DNA from: Alphaproteobacteria bacterium | Lineage (GTDB): Bacteria; Pseudomonadota; Alphaproteobacteria; Caulobacterales; Aquidulcibacteraceae | Assembly: GCA_027485915.1 (NCBI GenBank) | Contig: JAIXQA010000010.1 | Span: 1-64,000, forward strand | DNA length: 64,000 bases | Direction of reading: 5' to 3' | Part shown: positions 45,282 through 53,948 of the stretch, piece by piece | How positions within the stretch are numbered: the stretch's first letter is position 1 | Layout: every line of letters starts with the position of its first letter | The notes under the pieces: model-generated | Told to the model about the DNA's origin: nothing | What the model saw: only the letters and a program-made list of their open reading frames with translations | Database searches by the model: none | Made by a program: the position numbers and the translations under genes

Positions 45282-46796
45282 TTAGGCGGAATTCTGTATC
45301 GCTTTAATTCGTGACAAGCCCTTGAACAGGGTCTCAGGCGTGACGGGCTTTGCAATGTGGTGATCGGCCCCCGCTTCAAGAGCAGCTTGGATATCTCGTG
45401 CCATAGCATTTGCGCTGAGAACAGCGATAGGCGTTCTGGGCGTGGACATTTTTTGCTCAAGAGCGCGGATGGCGCGGATTGCGCTGAGGCCATCCATCTC
45501 GGGCATGTGGATGTCCATGAGGATGGCATCAAAAGCCTGCCTTTCAAAGGCCTTAATTGCTTCCAGCCCGTTCTCCGCAAACGTGATTTCGGTTTGCAGC
45601 GGCTCTAGGAGCAAAGCGACGACTTGGCGATTTACCGGGTGATCTTCGGCCACGAGAATTGAGGCCCCCATGAGGGCCTCTAGGCTTTGGTTGGATTCCG
45701 GTGCTTGCCCGATCGCAACGTCCTCTGACAGGCTATTCGTGCGGCGCGGCAGCGCCAGATCGACGGTAAATGTGCTACCGGACCCGAGCACGGAATGGGC
45801 TTCAATTGACCCACCCATCATTTGCGCAAGCGCCTTACAGATGGCGAGGCCTAGGCCTGTACCGCCGAATTGGCGCGTGATGGACCCATCGCCTTGCTCA
45901 AAGCGCGCGAATAATCGCTTGTGCGCCTGCTGATCAAAGCCAATGCCCGTGTCTGTCACTTCTATCCGAATATTCTGGCTGCTTCCAGGCTCTAAGATCG
46001 GCAGCACTTTGACAGACACTTTGCCTGCATGGGTAAATTTCACCGCATTTGAGCAGAGGTTTGATACGATCTGGCGCAGGCGGATTGCATCGCCCAAATA
46101 GTGGCCGCGAACGGCATCATCGAGGGTGACTTCGAAGCCAATGCCCTTTTCGTCGGCCCGTTCCCGGATCAAATAGGCTGCGGCTTCAACCTCACTGCCA
46201 AGATCAAAGACGATCTCTTGAAGATCCAGCTTTCCCGCTTCGATCTTAGAAACATCCAGCAAATCATTCAGCAAACGCTGCAAGGTCTCGCCTGAAGAAT
46301 GGATAAGATGGGTCATATCGCGTTGCTTATCGGGCATTGGCAGCATCAACATCGCCTTTGCGATACCAACTACACCATTCAGTGGGGTTCGAATTTCATG
46401 GCTGATATTGGCGAGGAATTCTGACTTGGCCTGATTGGCGAGTTCAGCAGCAATTTTCGCGTCATTCAATGCTGAGCGCATGTGCCGCGTTTTATTGATC
46501 ATGGCTGAGGCAAACAGAATAGCTGGAAGTCCAACCAGAAGGGGCACTGCGGTGCCAACCAAGCCAATCAGCTTGATGATTTCGGCTTGGCGCGCGACGT
46601 CAAAAAACCCAATAAAAACATTACCTAATGCCATGGACACAAAGCAACTGCTTACCACCACAACGATTAATATAACGGCATTCACATAGCGAGACTGGCT
46701 GCGCTCTGCTAAAGACAACAAGGAATCGAGCGCATGATTGGCGTTGATCTTGGATGGGTTAATCGCGGAAGATGACGCCTTGCCCATTTCGCGCAT
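45282..46796 (-). CDS. Hybrid sensor histidine kinase with receiver
   Basis: A 504-residue membrane kinase. It has two membrane helices (AVILIVVVVSSCFVSMALGNVF at about 40-61 and IIKLIGLVGTAVPLLVGLPAILFA at about 73-96), no large periplasmic sensor, a HisKA domain with His133 (FLANISHEIRTPLNG), a HATPase_c domain (N box IVSNLCSNAVKFT, G boxes DTGIGF and GTGLGLAI) and a C-terminal receiver with Asp428 (ILMDIHMPEMDG). The short membrane part suggests an intramembrane sensor. ATG at 46796 has GGAAGG 7 bases upstream. No cognate regulator or HPt protein is adjacent. Confidence 0.93.
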   Translation of the reverse strand: MREMGKASSSAINPSKINANHALDSLLSLAERSQSRYVNAVILIVVVVSSCFVSMALGNVFIGFFDVARQAEIIKLIGLVGTAVPLLVGLPAILFASAMINKTRHMRSALNDAKIAAELANQAKSEFLANISHEIRTPLNGVVGIAKAMLMLPMPDKQRDMTHLIHSSGETLQRLLNDLLDVSKIEAGKLDLQEIVFDLGSEVEAAAYLIRERADEKGIGFEVTLDDAVRGHYLGDAIRLRQIVSNLCSNAVKFTHAGKVSVKVLPILEPGSSQNIRIEVTDTGIGFDQQAHKRLFARFEQGDGSITRQFGGTGLGLAICKALAQMMGGSIEAHSVLGSGSTFTVDLALPRRTNSLSEDVAIGQAPESNQSLEALMGASILVAEDHPVNRQVVALLLEPLQTEITFAENGLEAIKAFERQAFDAILMDIHMPEMDGLSAIRAIRALEQKMSTPRTPIAVLSANAMARDIQAALEAGADHHIAKPVTPETLFKGLSRIKAIQNSA

Positions 46797-47066
46797 TCAA
46801 TCACCTTCCATCAAACTTTGGCGCTCGCTCAAACCTAAGTTTTAAGTTGGGCGCACAACAAATCAGCGTGAAGCGTCACACACAAAGGTTTCGATTTGGA
46901 AAATCAAATCTCGGACGGGGCGGCGCAGATCCAAAGCTTGGGCGGCGGCAATAGATGTTGCAGGTGGCCAGCCCTGCGTTTTCAGCCATTGGCTGGCTGC
47001 GCGCCTTGGAATGTACCTTGGTCGCGCGCTTGCTAAGGTCGTTTATCGTGCCTGGCAGCGAAAAAC

Positions 47067-47141
47067 TGGAGCGGGCGATGGGAATCGAACCCACGACATT
47101 CAGCTTGGGAAGCTGACGTTCTACCTCTGAACTACGCCCGC
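47067..47141 (-). tRNA. tRNA-Gly (anticodon CCC)
   Basis: On the minus strand the acceptor stem GCGGGCG pairs with CGCCCGC. The D arm, the anticodon stem TCAGC/GCTGA with loop TTCCCAA (anticodon CCC), the variable loop and GTTCGATTC T arm are all present. The discriminator is T, and the 3' CCA is encoded (47067-47069). Confidence 0.97.
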
Positions 47142-47194
47142 AAATCACAAAAAGGCTTGGGTTGACCGAGAATACGTCCTTGGGATCATGGCCT

Positions 47195-47449
47195 CTAAAT
47201 GATGTGGTTCTTTTTCACCATTTTCATGCCAGTTGCAAGGCCAGAAACGAGCGCGTGGTCTGATGCCATTTCGGACGCCTCAAGATAAAAGGAGGCCATC
47301 AGATCGGTGATTTCGTCGGAAATCGATAGTAGAAGCGGGTGGATTTGTGTTTCAGGGTGTTCCTCGACAAAGGCCTGCCAACTTGTGAGGATGAGTTGAG
47401 CGCGATCAATTATTTCGTGAAGTCCTCGCTCAGAACAAATATTAGCCAT
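47195..47449 (-). CDS. Small helical protein, function unknown
   Basis: An 84-residue protein (MANICSERGLHEIIDRAQLILTSWQAF), all helix by composition, with the C-terminal segment ALVSGLATGMKMVKKNHII. ATG at 47449 has GGGAGA about 7 bases upstream and is preferred to the frame extension at 47491. It lies between tRNA-Gly and the nitrilase-like gene, which is read in the same direction. No family recognised. Confidence 0.5.
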   Translation of the reverse strand: MANICSERGLHEIIDRAQLILTSWQAFVEEHPETQIHPLLLSISDEITDLMASFYLEASEMASDHALVSGLATGMKMVKKNHII

Positions 47450-47551
47450 GACTGGATTCTCCCGTCTTATTACCGATGAGTATGGTGACATAGGTGAAAG
47501 AATTCCAGTGTCAATTACATCAACTATGGCTCCTACCAGCGCCCGCGCAGG

Positions 47552-48673
47552 TTATCGCAGGATACCAAGCGCTGCCATGCTTTCGATAACTGCACGTTGA
47601 CGGGCCAAAACCTCAGCGCGTTCAATCATTTTGCCATCCGGTGTCTTATTGGCCGGGGCCAAGCGGGTTTCTGCATAAGTTTTTTCAAAAGCAGCCATCG
47701 GCAAGCGCGATAACGTGTTTGTCATGCCGGTTTTCTTCCGAGTCTCGCGCAGGGCGGCAATATCGAGCACTGCATTGGCATTAAAAGTCTCCCCCGTGGC
47801 GGCTTCGGCCAAGGTGCGCCCATACCAATCGAGCACAATCGACATCCCATCCGTGGAATTGGCCGCCACCGACGTGCCATAAATCCCTGCTGAATTGGCA
47901 CTAACCACATAAGCAATGTTTTCGACTGCTCGGGCCATTTTGGAAATGTGCTTGGGTGTTAGATTCGGGCTCCCGACTTCACTGGTTGGATGAAGGAGAA
48001 TTTCTGCGCCCTTGAACACCGCCATGCGGGCGATCTCTGGATAGAGGATTTCTTCGGAGGCAATCGTCCCCAAGGTCCCTATCTCTGTGGCCGCTATGGG
48101 AAAGACCGCGTCGAGACCATAGGCGTCGAGATATTTGTCCCACACATCATAAGGGCTAGGCGTATAGAGTGAAATCATCCGGCGATAGCGCAACACAACC
48201 TGGCCGGTCGGACCATAGACGACATTGGATTGGAAATAGAGATCGGGGAAATTGGGATCATTCTCATAATGGTTCGAGCACAGATAAATCCCGTGCTTTT
48301 GGGCTATCGTGGCAATCGCATCAGCCTCTGGCCCCCGCAAATCGATTGCGGCCTTGGCCTGCCATTGCTCTCGCGTTTCGCCTAAAGGGAAGCTGGTGAG
48401 CCAGTATTCGGGTAGGACAACCAGCTTTAAGTCATAGCCGTTGAAGCCCTTGAGGAACCCCTTGGCCGCCCCAATTTGGCTGGACACGCGCGCCATGGTG
48501 GCATTCATGCGGGCGCGGGCGGCGTCTTTCGTACTGTCTTGATTAACCGCGTCACAGCGGGTCTGAAGCGCCAAAGCCGAGTAGCGCATGGGCGAAGTTT
48601 GGGCAGTGGCATCGGTCATAGCAAGGCTGGCTCCAGCAGAAAGGGCGGTCAACAGAAGATCGCGGCGGTTCAT
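47552..48673 (-). CDS. Exported nitrilase-fold protein lacking catalytic Cys and Lys
   Basis: A 373-residue carbon-nitrogen hydrolase-fold protein. A twin-arginine-type signal (MNRRDLLLTALSAGASLAM) directs it out of the cytoplasm. The nitrilase Glu is kept (Glu89 in VVLPEYW). The catalytic Lys is replaced by Arg165 (YRRMISLY), and at the Cys position six residues before the conserved YPE is Ser206 (IASEEILYPEIARM). Hydrolysis by the usual Glu-Lys-Cys mechanism is therefore unlikely unless Ser substitutes. The closest recognisable group is the amidase-like nitrilase branch; the ligand is unknown. Confidence 0.82.
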   Translation of the reverse strand: MNRRDLLLTALSAGASLAMTDATAQTSPMRYSALALQTRCDAVNQDSTKDAARARMNATMARVSSQIGAAKGFLKGFNGYDLKLVVLPEYWLTSFPLGETREQWQAKAAIDLRGPEADAIATIAQKHGIYLCSNHYENDPNFPDLYFQSNVVYGPTGQVVLRYRRMISLYTPSPYDVWDKYLDAYGLDAVFPIAATEIGTLGTIASEEILYPEIARMAVFKGAEILLHPTSEVGSPNLTPKHISKMARAVENIAYVVSANSAGIYGTSVAANSTDGMSIVLDWYGRTLAEAATGETFNANAVLDIAALRETRKKTGMTNTLSRLPMAAFEKTYAETRLAPANKTPDGKMIERAEVLARQRAVIESMAALGILR

Positions 48674-48751
48674 GGCAAGCTAGGTCCGAAAGCCGCCAGT
48701 CGGTACCGGCGAAAGCCGGCAAAAGAAACCTTGCTTGACGAGGAATTCATC

Positions 48752-49228
48752 ATGGCATTCATCATCCACGGGCTAGACCCGTCCCTGTTTGGTTCGGTTT
48801 TAGATCAAAAGCAAGTCGCAGTCCGACAGGGGGTGCCACCCTATTATGTCGTCGATGAAAGTCCGGGCTTTCCGTGCAGGATCACGTTGGATGATGCAGC
48901 GGTCGGCGAGCAGGTTGCGTTGGTTTCCTATCCCCATCACAAGGCGGACACACCCTATGCCCAATCGGGTCCAATCTTTGTTTCCTGCGGACAACCTAAG
49001 CCTGGCCGCTTTGTTGATACGATCCCCCCTGCCCTTGCCCGGCGCAAATTGTCGCTGCGTGCCTATGATGCGGACGGAATGATGGTGGATGCAGCCCTTG
49101 TGGATGGCGAAACAGCCATGCCGGTCATCCTCGCCCTATTTGACAACCCGCATATCCTCCGCATTGACGCCCATAATGCCACGCGTGGGTGCTTCGCCGC
49201 GCATATTATGCGGCACGACGGACCTTAG
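48752..49228 (+). CDS. DUF1203 family protein
   Basis: A 158-residue soluble protein of the DUF1203 family (AFIIHGLDPSLFGSVL at the start, GFPCRITLDDAAVGEQVALVSYPHH in the core, and the C-terminal HNATRGCFAAHIMR). Function is unknown. ATG at 48752 with GAGGA 7 bases upstream is chosen over a frame extension through the divergent nitrilase-like gene. Its stop overlaps the stop of the convergent MmcQ/YjbR gene. Confidence 0.85.
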   Translation: MAFIIHGLDPSLFGSVLDQKQVAVRQGVPPYYVVDESPGFPCRITLDDAAVGEQVALVSYPHHKADTPYAQSGPIFVSCGQPKPGRFVDTIPPALARRKLSLRAYDADGMMVDAALVDGETAMPVILALFDNPHILRIDAHNATRGCFAAHIMRHDGP

Positions 49229-49596
49229 CTTCCCGCCTGCTCTGCATCCCATTTTTTGAGGAAGGTCTTTTTGGCCTGTTCGCGCCAGACGCGCTTGAGA
49301 TTCGCCACCACCCAATCGGGATCGACCTTATCTGGACGGGCGAGAATGAGTGGCCAGCTTCGGTAGTGGGGCGTGAAGAAAAACGTCTCAGGATCAACTT
49401 CGATCAGGAATTCGCGTTCCTCAAAGGTGGTTTTAAACACGGGTACATTTTCCTGCGGGCTCCACCATACCCACATTTTCCCATGCGCTTTGAGGTTTGG
49501 CTGCCCCCATGAGACGGCGTCTTCGACATTCGGCAGATTGAGCGAGAGTGCGAGCGCGCGAAGGCTCTCCCAGGTAAAGGGTTCAGGTTGCGGCAT
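49225..49596 (-). CDS. MmcQ/YjbR family protein
   Basis: A 123-residue DNA-binding-fold protein of the MmcQ/YjbR family: FTWESLRALALSLNLPNVEDAVSWGQPNLKAHGKMWVWW, then the C-terminal DPDWVVANLKRVWREQAKKTFLKKW. The exact function is not known. ATG at 49596 has AGGAG 7 bases upstream and lies within the 3' end of the deacetylase gene (14-base overlap), so the two genes are coupled. Confidence 0.87.
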   Translation of the reverse strand: MPQPEPFTWESLRALALSLNLPNVEDAVSWGQPNLKAHGKMWVWWSPQENVPVFKTTFEEREFLIEVDPETFFFTPHYRSWPLILARPDKVDPDWVVANLKRVWREQAKKTFLKKWDAEQAGS

Positions 49597-50494
49597 CGGC
49601 AATCTCCTGCGCGGTCGCACTCCACACCTGATGGTCAGACGCGAGTGCTGCAAACACGTCTCGCACGGCCCACAGGCGAAATGGCAGGCCGGAAATATAA
49701 GGGGTCAAGGTAAAAGATAGCACTTGGCCGCCATAGCGCGGTCCCTCCTCCACCAATAGGTCCCGAGCGGCAAGGATTTGGTTACGCCATTCAACTTCGC
49801 TTTGGCGTTGATCGATTAGCACCTTGCGGTCATCCAATTCATTGGCCAATGGCACACAGGTTAGAGGCCCTGACGCGCTGGCCATCGGCCATGGCACGCT
49901 GTCGCTTTCCCAGTCGAGGCAGATATCAAAGCCCGCTGCTTTGATCAGATCGGGGGTCTTCTCACTTTGCTGGCGAGCCGGCGACAGCCAGCTACGTGGC
50001 ATCAAACCAGCCGCCGAAAAAGCCTCACGGGTGCGGGCGACATAGGCCGCCTCCACATCCGGCTCTATTCCGCCCCAATGGATTGAATCTGTGTCCCAAC
50101 CATGGGCGGCGATTTCATGCCCATCAGCCAAAACAGCTTCAATCAAAGGCCTCTTTTTCTCTAGAAGAACCGCATTGACGGCAAAGGTAGCCTTAAGACC
50201 TGCCGCGTTCAGGGCCTTAAGCAAGCGGAACACGCCTACCCGATTACCATAGTCGCGACTGGTATAGTGGCGAAGGTCCGGATAGGGCGTCACCATGGCC
50301 CCAGGGTGCTTGAACGGCTTGCCCGACGGGTTCAGCATGAAAAATTCCAGCGGGATCACAATCAGGGCGGCAACGGACTTGTCACCTGGCCAACGGATGG
50401 AAGTCCGCTGATCGGCTTGCCGCCAGCTATAGCGATCGATGTCTTGGCCATAGCCTCGCTTTGGATAGGTCAGGTAGTCGCTCGGCAAAGTCAT
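49583..50494 (-). CDS. PuuE-like polysaccharide deacetylase family protein (second)
   Basis: A 303-residue NodB-fold protein. The characteristic segments are RDYGNRVGVFRLLKALNAAGLKATFAVNAV, HEIAAHGWDTDSIHWGG and the C-terminal GQVLSFTLTPYISGLPFRL. It shares the build of the protein at 17719-18654, but the metal site near the first strand is altered (IVIPLEFFMLN). Its role may be on an amide or N-acyl compound; the substrate is unknown. Its 3' end contains the start of the MmcQ/YjbR gene. Confidence 0.82.
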   Translation of the reverse strand: MTLPSDYLTYPKRGYGQDIDRYSWRQADQRTSIRWPGDKSVAALIVIPLEFFMLNPSGKPFKHPGAMVTPYPDLRHYTSRDYGNRVGVFRLLKALNAAGLKATFAVNAVLLEKKRPLIEAVLADGHEIAAHGWDTDSIHWGGIEPDVEAAYVARTREAFSAAGLMPRSWLSPARQQSEKTPDLIKAAGFDICLDWESDSVPWPMASASGPLTCVPLANELDDRKVLIDQRQSEVEWRNQILAARDLLVEEGPRYGGQVLSFTLTPYISGLPFRLWAVRDVFAALASDHQVWSATAQEIADAAT

Positions 50495-50590
50495 ATATCA
50501 CTCTAACCCTGCTTAGCAGGAGGTTTCAAGGCAAGGATATATCTTTCCATCGCGTTTGGCCTTAGCTTTGGCGGTCTAGAAGATGAGAGG

Positions 50591-51103
50591 ATGACGGACG
50601 GGATGCATCAACCACCAAGCAGTGCTGGCCCTCGCGATAGAAGCACCTTCGTCGAACGTCGCAGTGACCTTGAGTTTACCGCCACCCGGATATTCAATGC
50701 CCCGATTGGCGCGGTCTATGCGGCGTGGATTGAACCGGCCTGTTTCCAACGTTGGTGGGTGCCCCAATCAGCGCCCGGCATACGCCTCACATCGTGTAAG
50801 CTGGATGTTCGGACGGGTGGGAAATATCGTCTTGATTTCGCTATGGGCAATACAGACAAAATCACCTTTTTTGGCAAATATCTCGAAGTAGTGGAAAACC
50901 AGAAAATTGTTTGGACCAATGAAGAGGGAGAAGAAGGCGCCATCACCTCCGTAACTTTTGACGAACTAGGCACCCAGACTCGGGTCACATTGTGTGAGAT
51001 TTATCCAACGACCGAAGGCCTAAAAGAAGCGCTTGCCAGCTCGGCCCTTGCCTTGCCAGAACAGTTCGAACAATTGGCCAATTTACTTGCGGATGCAGGC
51101 TAG
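50591..51103 (+). CDS. SRPBCC/AHSA1 family protein
   Basis: A 170-residue START-like-fold protein of the AHSA1 (activator of Hsp90 ATPase homologue-like) group. The family segments FTATRIFNAPIGAVYAAWIEPACFQRWWVPQ, GGKYRLDFAM, and ATTITSVTF-like VTFDELGTQTRVTL are present. Such proteins bind hydrophobic ligands or act in stress responses; the specific ligand is unknown. The start may be 50591 or 50603. Confidence 0.85.
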   Translation: MTDGMHQPPSSAGPRDRSTFVERRSDLEFTATRIFNAPIGAVYAAWIEPACFQRWWVPQSAPGIRLTSCKLDVRTGGKYRLDFAMGNTDKITFFGKYLEVVENQKIVWTNEEGEEGAITSVTFDELGTQTRVTLCEIYPTTEGLKEALASSALALPEQFEQLANLLADAG

Positions 51104-51185
51104 TGCGCTAAAACCGAGGCAATATGGCGGCTAAACGGGTCGACGCGTCAAGGCCGCCCCGTTTTGTTAGTCCTTGGATAATTGC

Positions 51186-51968
51186 TTAGAAGCTCAACAA
51201 GATGCCAGCACGCGCTTCGCCGCCCTTATAGTCTGTACGAACACGATAGTCGATACCATTTAAGCCAGAAGTTATGCTAGCGACGGCGTTAGGAACCGCC
51301 GTCACCGTGCCATCGCCAAGATCGGTATAAAGATATTCACCCCGGACGATTACCCCTTCGAGGACTTCGACTTCTGCGCCAATGCCAACGGTCCAACCGG
51401 TCAAATTCTCGGTATTGGCACCTTCCCAAGCAATAGTGGGCGCGCCATTGACGACCACAGACGCTGTGGTCTTCGTATGGGCGAAGGCGACGCCGCCAGT
51501 TGTATATACTGAGAAGCCATCTAAGACCTTCACACCAAGTCGGCCACGGATTGATCCACGCAGACCATATTCCTTCGTCGCCGAGGTTGTGAGGCCAGTT
51601 GGCGCGGGACTCGGTAATGGCGGGGAACCAGGAACTGGCGCACCGGAAAACGATGCCGCACTCGGGTCGCCACCGCCGGAAATATCAATTTCCAAGCCCA
51701 TGATAAGTGGACCACCGGTATTGAAATTATTGCCAATAACGACACCGTAGGTAAGGCCGTCGATTTCAGGCTTCAGCCGGCTCGGGACAATTGTTGGCCC
51801 CAAAGCCCTGAAAGCAGCACTGCCCACCGTATCCACATTGCGCTCGGTGCCCATCAGATTGCCAACGACGATGCCGCCATAAACGCTTCCAGTGTCTTGA
51901 GCCATGGCGGAGCCGGCACTGAAACACATGCTCATTGCTGCGGCAGCAGCCAGTATTACTCTCTGCAT
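51186..51968 (-). CDS. Outer-membrane beta-barrel protein
   Basis: A 260-residue protein with signal peptide (MQRVILAAAAAMSMCFSAGSAMA-QD) and eight-strand-type barrel: GVVIGNNFNTGGPLIMGLEIDI, YGLRGSIRGRLGVKVLDGFSVYTTGGVAFAH, and the C-terminal GEARAGILLSF ending in Phe for BAM assembly. The middle holds a Pro/Ser-rich loop (FSGAPVPGSPPLPSPAPTG), probably surface-exposed. It resembles Omp25/RopB-type porin-like proteins of alphaproteobacteria; no specific function can be given. Confidence 0.8.
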   Translation of the reverse strand: MQRVILAAAAAMSMCFSAGSAMAQDTGSVYGGIVVGNLMGTERNVDTVGSAAFRALGPTIVPSRLKPEIDGLTYGVVIGNNFNTGGPLIMGLEIDISGGGDPSAASFSGAPVPGSPPLPSPAPTGLTTSATKEYGLRGSIRGRLGVKVLDGFSVYTTGGVAFAHTKTTASVVVNGAPTIAWEGANTENLTGWTVGIGAEVEVLEGVIVRGEYLYTDLGDGTVTAVPNAVASITSGLNGIDYRVRTDYKGGEARAGILLSF

Positions 51969-52132
51969 AGAAATCCTCCAAGCTGAGGATTCGGTACAAG
52001 GTTAACGCTAATAAAGATTTAATTTCCCTACCACAGCCGGGTAGTCTCATTTTTCCACCTGAAACCTAAGAGACCGCCTCACCACCGCATGGAGGGCAGA
52101 TTAGGAATTCGGAATTTTTGAAGATGAGCCGC

Positions 52133-53071
52133 CTACCGCGCCCGTTCGTTCAGCGCTTGGGTCAGGTCGATTAGGCTGCCCAGTTGATCGATGGTGGTTG
52201 CAAAGCGGGCGTCATCGCCTTCGGCATCAATCCCACCACTTTCAAACATGTCACGGGTTTCAATCACCACCACGACCCTGCCCTGTGCAAAGGCCAAACG
52301 CATATTGCGACCATTAAAGGCGGATTCCATTTCCATCAGTCGCTCGCAAAAGGCAGGATGGAGCAAATAGCGCGCTTCAACCTGATCAGTAGAAACCACT
52401 TCAAAGCGGCGTTCAAAGTCTGGGTGCACCATTTTGACAGGCTCTAACTTCAAGCCAGTCATGCGAGTGCCCAAGTTAAATAGGCCATTGAACAAACCCA
52501 TATCCTGACGCACTAAAGTGGTCGAGGTGAAAGGACGGGCAAACTGATAGCCCATCACAACGCCTTGAAACACCGTAACAAGGCGGCGGTGTTTGCCTTG
52601 CTGCTGGTATTCTTGCAGATGCGCCTCGTGCAGGGTGCCTTCAGAAGTGCCAAATGTGCCTTCCCAGAAGTCGCTAAAGTCGGATTGATCCGGGTTGGCG
52701 GGTAAGAGGCCCATGCGAGTGGCGAGCTCGAAGTCGCTGCTGGAGATGCCATCTTTATGATAGCGCAAGCCAAGTGCAGCGCCCAATTCTTCATTCGCGC
52801 GTACTTTGATTTGATCGGACATGGCTTGCACAGGCAAGTTCGCCACCCACCATGTAATCCCACCGAGGATTGCGCCGACAACAAAGCCATATTCCGCCCG
52901 TTCTGAATCATAGGCCATAAAGCCAATCGCAGCGGCAGCGGCTATACCCATCCCGACCATCAAAATCTGAAGGTTTCGGCGCTTGGCGTCTTCGCGCGCA
53001 GTGGCTTGGCTATCAAGCCAATCGCGTAGGCCGTTGGACATAACGTGTTCAAAAAGGGCTTGATGTCTCAT
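52133..53071 (-). CDS. DUF3137 membrane protein
   Basis: A 312-residue protein with two close membrane segments (ILMVGMGIAAAAAIGFMAY and YGFVVGAILGGITWWVANL) and a large soluble DUF3137 domain (VTVFQGVVMGYQFARPFTSTTLV, MVHPDFERRFEVVSTDQVEARYLLHPAF). DUF3137 genes are often found next to lemA, as here, where lemA runs divergently 196 bases away. Function unknown, thought to be part of a LemA-linked envelope module. ATG at 53071 is used; a frame start at 53110 is possible. Confidence 0.82.
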   Translation of the reverse strand: MRHQALFEHVMSNGLRDWLDSQATAREDAKRRNLQILMVGMGIAAAAAIGFMAYDSERAEYGFVVGAILGGITWWVANLPVQAMSDQIKVRANEELGAALGLRYHKDGISSSDFELATRMGLLPANPDQSDFSDFWEGTFGTSEGTLHEAHLQEYQQQGKHRRLVTVFQGVVMGYQFARPFTSTTLVRQDMGLFNGLFNLGTRMTGLKLEPVKMVHPDFERRFEVVSTDQVEARYLLHPAFCERLMEMESAFNGRNMRLAFAQGRVVVVIETRDMFESGGIDAEGDDARFATTIDQLGSLIDLTQALNERAR

Positions 53072-53267
53072 AGGGCCTGAGTTTAGCAGCCGCGAGTAAA
53101 CAGAAAGCAACCAAGAATTTCGGAGAAATCAAACAGGCCTTGGGAGATTTAACGATTTATAGGCTTTCATCTGGCAAGTAAGCGCCCATGTGGGGCCGTA
53201 ATTGGCGCTAATTTGTCTGAGTGGGTGAAATCGGGCGCTTGCGCCAAGCTGTTGGGAGTAACGAGCA

Positions 53268-53837
53268 ATGGAAATGTTTATTTGGGTCGGCATCCCGGTC
53301 GTTTTGATCTTCTTGGTCGCCGGCATGTATAATAATCTCGTCGCTGCACGCCAGAATTGCAACCAAGGTTGGGCCGATATCGACGCCGCTCTTCGGCAAC
53401 GCCATGACCTTGTGCCAAACTTGGTCGAGACGGTTAAAGGCTATGCCACCCATGAATCCGGTACGCTGACCGCCGTTATCGCCGCGCGCGCTGGAGCATT
53501 GGACGCCAAGTCGCCAGACCAATTAGAGAAGGCTGAAAAAGTCCTGTCGGGTGCTTTGGGGAATCTGATGGCGGTCGCGGAAAATTATCCAGACCTGAAG
53601 GCCAGCGCCAATTTTCAAAGCTTGCAGGGTGAATTGGCTGACATAGAAGATAAACTCGCTGCCTCGCGCCGGGCCTTTAACGCGGCGGTTGCAACCTACA
53701 ATACCGCGATCCAATCTTTCCCCAGCAACATCGTTGCAGGCATATTTAACTTCTCCGAACGCACCTTTTTTGAATTGGACCGCAATGAGCGCAGCACAGT
53801 AAGTGCGGTTCCAAAAGTTACATTTAACGAATCGTGA
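53268..53837 (+). CDS. lemA: LemA family protein
   Basis: A 189-residue protein with one N-terminal membrane helix (IWVGIPVVLIFLVAGMY) and a long helical bundle starting NLVAARQNCNQGWADIDAALRQRHDLVPNLVETVKGYATHE, the LemA signature. The later VATYNTAIQSFPSNIVAGIFNF is also typical. Function is undefined, with a proposed role in membrane or envelope organisation. GGGAG lies 9 bases before the ATG, and a strong terminator follows. Confidence 0.92.
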   Translation: MEMFIWVGIPVVLIFLVAGMYNNLVAARQNCNQGWADIDAALRQRHDLVPNLVETVKGYATHESGTLTAVIAARAGALDAKSPDQLEKAEKVLSGALGNLMAVAENYPDLKASANFQSLQGELADIEDKLAASRRAFNAAVATYNTAIQSFPSNIVAGIFNFSERTFFELDRNERSTVSAVPKVTFNES

Positions 53838-53844
53838 GCGATGA

Positions 53845-53876
53845 AAAGGCCGGAGCCCGCTCCGGCCTTTATTCTT
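53845..53876 (+). terminator. Rho-independent terminator after lemA
   Basis: AAAGGCCGGAGC and GCTCCGGCCTTT form a perfect 12-bp stem with a CC loop and run into TTTATTCTT. It starts 8 bases past the lemA stop. Confidence 0.9.
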
Positions 53877-53948
53877 ATTGTTCCAAAGTCAGTCAAAGTT
53901 AAACATTCAGCGCTAAGCTTGCGAACGGTATAAATTGGAGAGAATATT

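Noticed and set aside
46876-47148. A 90-residue minus-strand frame across tRNA-Gly
   Set aside because: It reads through the tRNA, and its sequence VERQLPKLNVVGSIPIARSS is a well-known artefact of translating tRNA-Gly genes.
52002-52022. TTAACGCTAATAAAGATTTAA as a CtrA site upstream of the outer-membrane protein gene
   Set aside because: The two TTAA elements are 13 bases apart rather than 7, so it does not fit the CtrA consensus.
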